The position numbers and the translations under genes were made by a program. From the NCBI GenBank assembly GCA_015659035.1, contig DQNS01000056.1, positions 1 to 45,625 of the forward strand: a DNA stretch of 45,625 bases, in the 5' to 3' direction. Under the pieces are notes generated by a model. That model was not told where the DNA came from, made no database searches, and was given only the letters and a program-made list of their open reading frames with translations. The DNA comes from Acidobacteriota bacterium. GTDB taxonomy: Bacteria; Acidobacteriota; Vicinamibacteria; Vicinamibacterales; UBA8438. The number at the start of each line of letters is the position of its first letter. Within the stretch, counting starts at the first letter, position 1. Positions 41,748-45,625 of this stretch are shown here, piece by piece.

Positions 41748-42773
41748 ATGAACGACCGCTTTCTGCGAGCCTGCCGTCTCGAACCTGTCGATGCGACGCC
41801 GGTCTGGTTCATGCGGCAGGCCGGTCGCTACATGCCCGCCTACCGCGCGCTGCGCGAACGACACACCCTGCTCGAGATCTGCCGCCAGCCCGAGCTCGCC
41901 GCCGAGGTCACCCTGCAGCCGATCGATGCGATCGATGTGGACGCGGCCATCCTGTTCTCGGACCTGCTGCTCCCACTCGAACCGATGGGCATCCCGTTCG
42001 ACTTCGTCAAAGGCGAAGGCCCGGTTATCGACCCGCCCCTGCGGTCGGTCGAGCAGATCGACCGTCTGCGTCGGTTCGAGCCTCGGGAATCCCTGGCCCA
42101 CGTGCTCGACACGATTCGCCTGCTTCGAACCCGTCTTGCTGATCGGGTGCCGCTGATCGGCTTCGCCGGGGCGCCGTTCACGCTCGCCTCCTATGCCATC
42201 GAGGGCGGGCCGTCGAGCAACTACGCCCGCACCAAGGCGTTGATGTACGGCGAACCGGACGCCTGGCACCAGCTGGCCGATACCTTCGCCACCGTTGTCG
42301 CCGACTATCTGACCGCGCAGATTGAGGCAGGTGTCCAGGCGGTCCAGGTGTTCGACTCCTGGGTAGGGGCGCTCTCCCCACGGGACTACCGCGAGTTTGC
42401 GTTACCGCATACGCAGAAGATCTTCGAGACGTTGCGGCCGTTCGGCGTGCCGACGCTCCACTTTGGCACTGGCACGGCCACCCTGCTTCCCGCGATGCGA
42501 GAAGCAGGTGGCGACGTGATCGGCCTGGACTGGCGGATTCCCCTCGATACGGGTTGGGAGCTGGTGGGTGAAGACCGCGCGGTGCAGGGCAACCTCGACC
42601 CGACGCTATTGCTCGGTCCGGTCGAGCGCATGCTGCGCGGCGCCTACGACGTGCTGCAGCGGGCCCGGGGTCGCCCTGGGCACATCTTCAACCTGGGCCA
42701 CGGCATTCTCCCGAGCACCGATCTGGAGCGCGTGCGGACCCTGGCCCAGTTCGTCCACCAGCAGACCGCGTGA
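41748..42773 (+). CDS. hemE: Uroporphyrinogen decarboxylase
   Basis: Decarboxylates the four acetate side chains of uroporphyrinogen III to give coproporphyrinogen III in heme synthesis. The 341-residue protein has the N-terminal PVWFMRQAGRYMPAYR signature and DAAILFSDLLLPLEPMG. GFAGAPFTLASYAIEGG and FNLGHGILPSTDLERV near the end complete the family pattern. The ATG at 41748 has GGAG 7 nt upstream, and an open reading frame continuing upstream through element E is rejected. No other heme genes are nearby. Confidence 0.97.
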   Translation: MNDRFLRACRLEPVDATPVWFMRQAGRYMPAYRALRERHTLLEICRQPELAAEVTLQPIDAIDVDAAILFSDLLLPLEPMGIPFDFVKGEGPVIDPPLRSVEQIDRLRRFEPRESLAHVLDTIRLLRTRLADRVPLIGFAGAPFTLASYAIEGGPSSNYARTKALMYGEPDAWHQLADTFATVVADYLTAQIEAGVQAVQVFDSWVGALSPRDYREFALPHTQKIFETLRPFGVPTLHFGTGTATLLPAMREAGGDVIGLDWRIPLDTGWELVGEDRAVQGNLDPTLLLGPVERMLRGAYDVLQRARGRPGHIFNLGHGILPSTDLERVRTLAQFVHQQTA

Positions 42774-42805
42774 ACACGACCCCTCTTAGGGAGAACCGAA
42801 GCCGA

Positions 42806-43126
42806 CTACGCGTCCGCAGCCCTCTTGGTCGTCCTGGCCGTCTTGGTCGTCTTAGCCGTCTTTGTAGCCTTGGCTGTCTTCTTTGCCGTGGACTTCGTGG
42901 CTGTCGACCCTGCGGTCTTCTTTGTCTTCGTCTTCCGCGCACGCGCCCGCGGACGCTTCGTCGGGGCCGGCTCGCTCGAGGCTACGATCTTGGCCAGACT
43001 CGTCTGGAATTTCCTGACCGTGTTGTCATCGAACTGAATCCGAGTGAAGGCATCCTCGACGGAAATCACGGACCCGTGCCCGTATGTCGGCTCGTGCACC
43101 CTGGACCCAACGTCGAAGCGTTTCAT
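42806..43126 (-). CDS. Small Tudor/CarD-like domain with Lys/Thr/Ala-rich tail
   Basis: A 106-residue protein with two parts. Residues 1-50 (MKRFDVGSRVHEPTYGHGS, then VISVEDAFTRIQFDD) look like a small SH3/Tudor-like barrel of the kind in CarD N-terminal and DUF3553-type domains. Residues 55-106 are a histone-like tail of KTAK, TKTA and ARTTKR repeats. It probably binds nucleic acid or RNA polymerase; this is inference. It converges on hemE with a 32-bp gap. Two other genes with basic tails lie 2-4 kb upstream. Confidence 0.72.
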   Translation of the reverse strand: MKRFDVGSRVHEPTYGHGSVISVEDAFTRIQFDDNTVRKFQTSLAKIVASSEPAPTKRPRARARKTKTKKTAGSTATKSTAKKTAKATKTAKTTKTARTTKRAADA

Positions 43127-43279
43127 TTTCGACCGTTCCTCTCGATATCATGCTGCGGGAGCAGCGTGGGAAGGCACTGCAAGAGCCGGAAATCGAATAT
43201 TATCAGAATGTTATGAGCATCGTCAAGGCGGCGAAGTGAGCCATCGCGGCACACTGACGCCGCCAAACTTCGCACCCAG

Positions 43280-43721
43280 ATGCTACGTACACCGGCCTTG
43301 CAGCTGATCGGCGTGCCGCTTGACCTCGGTTCAGGGCGAGCGTTCGCAGCCTGGACCAGCGTGAGAAAGACCTCGTCCTCGCCGCGGGTGTCCACCTCTT
43401 TACGATGAGCGACATCGACCGCACCGGCCTCGCCCGGGTCACCCGTCGGGCCCTGGCGCTCATCCTCAGGGGGAAGCCGATCTGCACGTCTCGTTCGACC
43501 TCGATGTCTGCGACCCGGCGATTGCGCCTGCTGTGGGCACCCCCGTGCGCGGGGGGCTGAACTATCGCGAAGCGCACATGCTGATGGAACTGGTCGCCGA
43601 CACCGGCCGTTTGCGGGCGCTGGACCTGGTCGAGGTCAACCCAGTTCTCGACACGCACAACATGACGGCACAGCTCGGTGTCGAGATGGCGCTCTCGGCG
43701 TTCGGTCAGCAGATCTTGTAA
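43280..43721 (+). pseudogene. Decayed arginase-family gene
   Basis: An arginase-like start, LQLIGVPLDLGSGR, is found at 43298-43340. The sequence then jumps in another frame to LDQREKDLVLAAGVHLFTM and DIDRTGLARVTRRALALI. After a further frameshift near 43465-43475 it continues as GEADLHVSFDLDVCDPAI and then GTPVRGGLNYREAHMLMEL to the stop at 43721. The SFDLDVCDP piece retains metal-site aspartates. Most of the roughly 300-residue enzyme is missing, with two frameshifts, so it is not functional. Only the last 62 residues form a continuous open frame. Confidence 0.85.
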
Positions 43722-43774
43722 GGCAGTTCGGATGCTATAGTTTGACGCTGCGCGCGCGATCGGAAGTGCCTGGG

Positions 43775-44386
43775 ATGTCATTGTGGAAGTCTGGCATGGT
43801 AATGGTGATCGGCCTGGTCGCTGTGGTCGGCTGTGCCGGTTCAGGCGACGACGCTCCCGCCTCCGACTCCGTGGCGGCCCCGATCGACCCGGCACCGGCG
43901 GGTGAAATGCTCGGCGGCGGTGCCCTGACACCGATCCATGACGGACAGGCGGGCAGCCCGCATGTGCGCGTCGAGTGGGGCGTCAGCGGCGCCAACATCT
44001 CGATCGCCTACGGCCGACCGTTCTTGAAAGGGCGGACCGTCGGCGACTCGGTCGAGCCGCTCGAGGGCCTGGTCTGGCGGCTCGGCGCCGATGAGGCCAC
44101 CACCTTGACGACCGACCGTGACCTGATGCTGGGTGCTGCGCACGTTCCGGCCGGCGAGTACACACTGTGGGCCGTCTCGACCGGCGACGCCACCGAGCTG
44201 ATCATCAGCTACGAAACCGGCCAGTGGGGCACTGAGTATGACGAGTCGCGTGACCTCGGGCGCACCCCGATGACGATTGGCACGCTCGACACCCCGGCCG
44301 AGCAGCTGATCCTACACATCGAAAACAGCGTGCTCCGGTTCGAATGGGGGGCGACGGTCGCCTCGGTCCCGATCATGGTGCACTAG
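43775..44386 (+). CDS. DUF2911-domain lipoprotein
   Basis: A 203-residue predicted lipoprotein. The signal peptide has the lipobox VVGC (Cys20), followed by an acidic linker. The domain contains VSGANISIAYGRPFLKGRT, DEATTLTTDRDLML and GEYTLWAVSTGDATELIISY, typical of DUF2911 proteins common in Bacteroidota and Acidobacteriota. No enzymatic function is known. GGAAG 8 nt before the ATG at 43775 supports this start over 43742. It is an isolated single gene flanked by pseudogenes. Confidence 0.85.
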   Translation: MSLWKSGMVMVIGLVAVVGCAGSGDDAPASDSVAAPIDPAPAGEMLGGGALTPIHDGQAGSPHVRVEWGVSGANISIAYGRPFLKGRTVGDSVEPLEGLVWRLGADEATTLTTDRDLMLGAAHVPAGEYTLWAVSTGDATELIISYETGQWGTEYDESRDLGRTPMTIGTLDTPAEQLILHIENSVLRFEWGATVASVPIMVH

Positions 44387-44396
44387 GAGTAACGGC

Positions 44397-44808
44397 ATGA
44401 CCGACGGTGTGCAGGAGACGTCTAACCCGCTTCGCGAAGCTCGAGTGGGAGATCGCCGAGCTGCGGCGAAAGCTGACCCGTGTGTTCACCGTCCTCGGCA
44501 TCTCGATCGTCACAAGGAGCCGTTTCTCCGGCTGATGATCTCGCTTGACGCCACCGAAGCGCAGGAGTCGGATATCTACGACCTGATGGGAGAAGTGGAC
44601 GCTCGGCTCTCGCACGGCGAGGCGGCGATGGACCACCTCGAGTTCTGCGACCGCGTCCATAGGACGCTTCCCTGGTCATGAACCGCAGCATATCGCCGAG
44701 GCGATCGTGACCCGTCTGGCGCTTGGATGGCGGGTGGGATCAAGTTTATCAGCACCTCCGCCAGAGCGGCATGAACCTGCGCGACCTCCGCGAAGAGCGC
44801 GGCTTCTG
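44397..44808 (+). pseudogene. Decayed gene of unknown family, multiple frameshifts
   Basis: Protein-like pieces appear in three successive frames. They are KLEWEIAELRRKLTRVFTVL at about 44437-44500, EPFLRLMISLDATEAQESDI with DARLSHGEAAMDHLEFC at about 44515-44655, GHEPQHIAEAIVTRLALGW at about 44676-44732, and WDQVYQHLRQSGMNLRDLRE just before a stop at 44808. Each is coding-like and they join into one plausible helical protein, but no frame is open throughout. I do not recognise the family. An alternative is sequencing error in a real gene. Confidence 0.6.
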
Positions 44809-44817
44809 AACCCGTCT

Positions 44818-44892
44818 GGGCCGCTAGCTCAGTGGTAGAGCACGTGACTTTTAATCACGGTGTCGATGGTTCGATCCCATCGCGGCCCACCA
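44818..44892 (+). tRNA. tRNA-Lys (anticodon TTT), CCA encoded
   Basis: The acceptor stem is GGGCCGC/GCGGCCC, with D-arm GCTC-AGTGGTA-GAGC. The anticodon stem is CGTGA/TCACG with loop CTTTTAA (anticodon TTT), and the T-arm is GATGG-TTCGATC-CCATC. The sequence ends ACCA. It is a substrate type for MnmA, encoded in this window. Confidence 0.97.
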
Positions 44893-44942
44893 TTTATGTC
44901 GATTGACCGACCAGCCGGGGCGAAGGCAACATCGGAGATCAC

Positions 44943-45383
44943 ATGCGGCTGCGAATACTGGCAGTAGGCCTCGTGCTTGTGACGGGGCCGGGTCAGGCTC
45001 AAGAGGTCGACCAGGAACCGAGCGTCGAGCTGCCAGCGGCACTCGCACGGGTGCTGACCGACTACGAGGCCGCGTGGCGTCGAGGTGATGCCGCCGGGCT
45101 CGCCAGGTTGTTCGTTGAGGATGGCTTCGTGCTCTCGCCACGCCTCCCACCGATCAGAGGACGCGGAAGGATCGAGGAACACTATGCCGGAGATGGCAGT
45201 ACGCTCTTGCTGCGTGCGATCGCGTACGCCACCGAGGGCTCGGTCGGCTATGTCATCGGCGGCTACCGATATCGGAAGGGACCGGATGTTGGTACGTTCA
45301 CCCTCACATTGCAGAGGGCGCCAGGCGGACGCTGGCTGATCGTCTCGGACATGGACAGCTCTGACCGTCCACGCGCCCGCTAG
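44943..45383 (+). CDS. Secreted NTF2-like (DUF4440/SnoaL-like) protein
   Basis: A 146-residue protein with a signal peptide (LRILAVGLVLVTGPGQAQ) and a cone-shaped NTF2-like domain. LTDYEAAWRRGDAAGLARLF is the typical first helix. VEDGFVLSPRLPPIRGRGRI and RWLIVSDMDSSDRP follow the DUF4440 pattern. The domain family includes small-molecule-binding and catalytic members, so no specific function can be assigned. GGAG 5 nt before the ATG supports the start. It lies between two tRNA genes. Confidence 0.82.
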   Translation: MRLRILAVGLVLVTGPGQAQEVDQEPSVELPAALARVLTDYEAAWRRGDAAGLARLFVEDGFVLSPRLPPIRGRGRIEEHYAGDGSTLLLRAIAYATEGSVGYVIGGYRYRKGPDVGTFTLTLQRAPGGRWLIVSDMDSSDRPRAR

Positions 45384-45433
45384 CGATCCAGCACGCCTCG
45401 GCCGATTCCCGCGGGAGGTCCGCGGCGCCTGAG

Positions 45434-45463
45434 TTGTTGGGCCCCGACTTTTTGGCCTATACT
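45434..45463 (+). promoter_or_regulatory. Candidate promoter for tRNA-Glu
   Basis: TTGTTG (45434-45439), an 18-bp spacer and TATACT (45458-45463, 5/6 match) form a plausible sigma70-type promoter. A hairpin (GGGT-TCACC / GGTGA-ACCC, 45491-45514) lies in the leader before the tRNA, and nothing else is recognised in the gap 45384-45549. Confidence 0.45.
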
Positions 45464-45549
45464 GACATGCGAGCGCCGTCGAAAATCCGCGGGTGTCACC
45501 TTCTGGGTGAACCCACGCCCCGCTCTATCCTGCGACGCGCCTCGTCTGC

Positions 45550-45625
45550 GTCCCCATCGTCCAGAGGCCCAGGATATGGCCCTTTCAAGGCTAAGACACG
45601 GGTTCGAATCCCGTTGGGGACGCCA
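45550..45625 (+). tRNA. tRNA-Glu (anticodon TTC), CCA encoded
   Basis: The acceptor stem is GTCCCCA/TGGGGAC, the anticodon loop CTTTCAA (anticodon TTC), and the T-arm CGGG-TTCGAAT-CCCG. It ends GCCA exactly at the window edge, so it is complete. It is a second MnmA substrate type in the window. Confidence 0.95.

Overview
The window is about 45.6 kb of GC-rich bacterial chromosome, densely coding and mostly housekeeping. Gene content suggests an Acidobacteriota member, probably of the Vicinamibacteria type. The pointers are a VWFA-related secreted protein of the acidobacterial sort, TPR/S-layer-like and bactofilin envelope genes, a class II fructose-bisphosphatase, and many GTG/TTG starts. This placement is inference; there is no 16S gene here. 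I see no phage, CRISPR array, plasmid function or intact transposase.

Layout. (1) 1-2500: tRNA-Pro, a MerR-type regulator and der on the minus strand, diverging from an HU/IHF gene with a clear sigma70-type promoter. (2) 2553-6201: a site-2-protease family gene convergent with priA. (3) 6346-14106, minus strand: a long run ugd-galE-ABC exporter-yicC-gmk-coaBC-UDG4-priA, with many 1-14 nt overlaps. (4) 14440-22638, plus strand: an exopolysaccharide or surface-glycan cluster with four GT4-like and one GT2 glycosyltransferase, a polyprenyl-phosphate hexose-1-phosphate transferase and a UDP-xylose synthase-like enzyme. Together with Ugd and GalE across the divergent promoter region these genes could supply UDP-glucuronate, UDP-xylose and UDP-galactose and assemble a lipid-linked repeat unit. 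(5) 22793-30984, minus strand: bactofilin, SAM hydroxide adenosyltransferase, glpX, a large secreted protein, tsaC, hflX, a TPR lipoprotein and a CDP-alcohol phosphatidyltransferase. (6) 31287-33535: cysteine desulfurase and mnmA, a natural sulfur-relay pair for tRNA thiolation. (7) 33757-40777, minus strand: a nuclease-like protein with a histone-H1-like tail, an acidobacterial hypothetical, a VWFA protein, a D,D-peptidase, glgA and trxB. (8) 40958-45625: a response regulator lacking its phosphoacceptor Asp, hemE, a small Lys-rich protein, a wrecked arginase gene, a DUF2911 lipoprotein, another decayed gene, tRNA-Lys, an NTF2-like secreted protein and tRNA-Glu.

The least ordinary thing is non-coding. 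A family of roughly 164-bp elements sits in at least six intergenic places (17578, 21492, 26644, 39691, 41338, 41575), with shorter or partial derivatives. Copies share a conserved GC-rich core, but their 18-30 bp outer arms differ between copies while remaining self-complementary within each copy. They end in CTAG/TTAG/CCAG-like tetranucleotides and often touch start codons, ribosome-binding sites or stop codons. A second hairpin repeat with a CT-rich tail sits only at gene 3' ends. IS200/IS605-like hairpins and possible insertion-sequence termini occur as well. Protein-level oddities are a receiver domain with Asp to Glu at the phosphorylation site, a secreted protein with HQxxH instead of HExxH, and a SAM hydroxide adenosyltransferase with Glu where the family usually has His.
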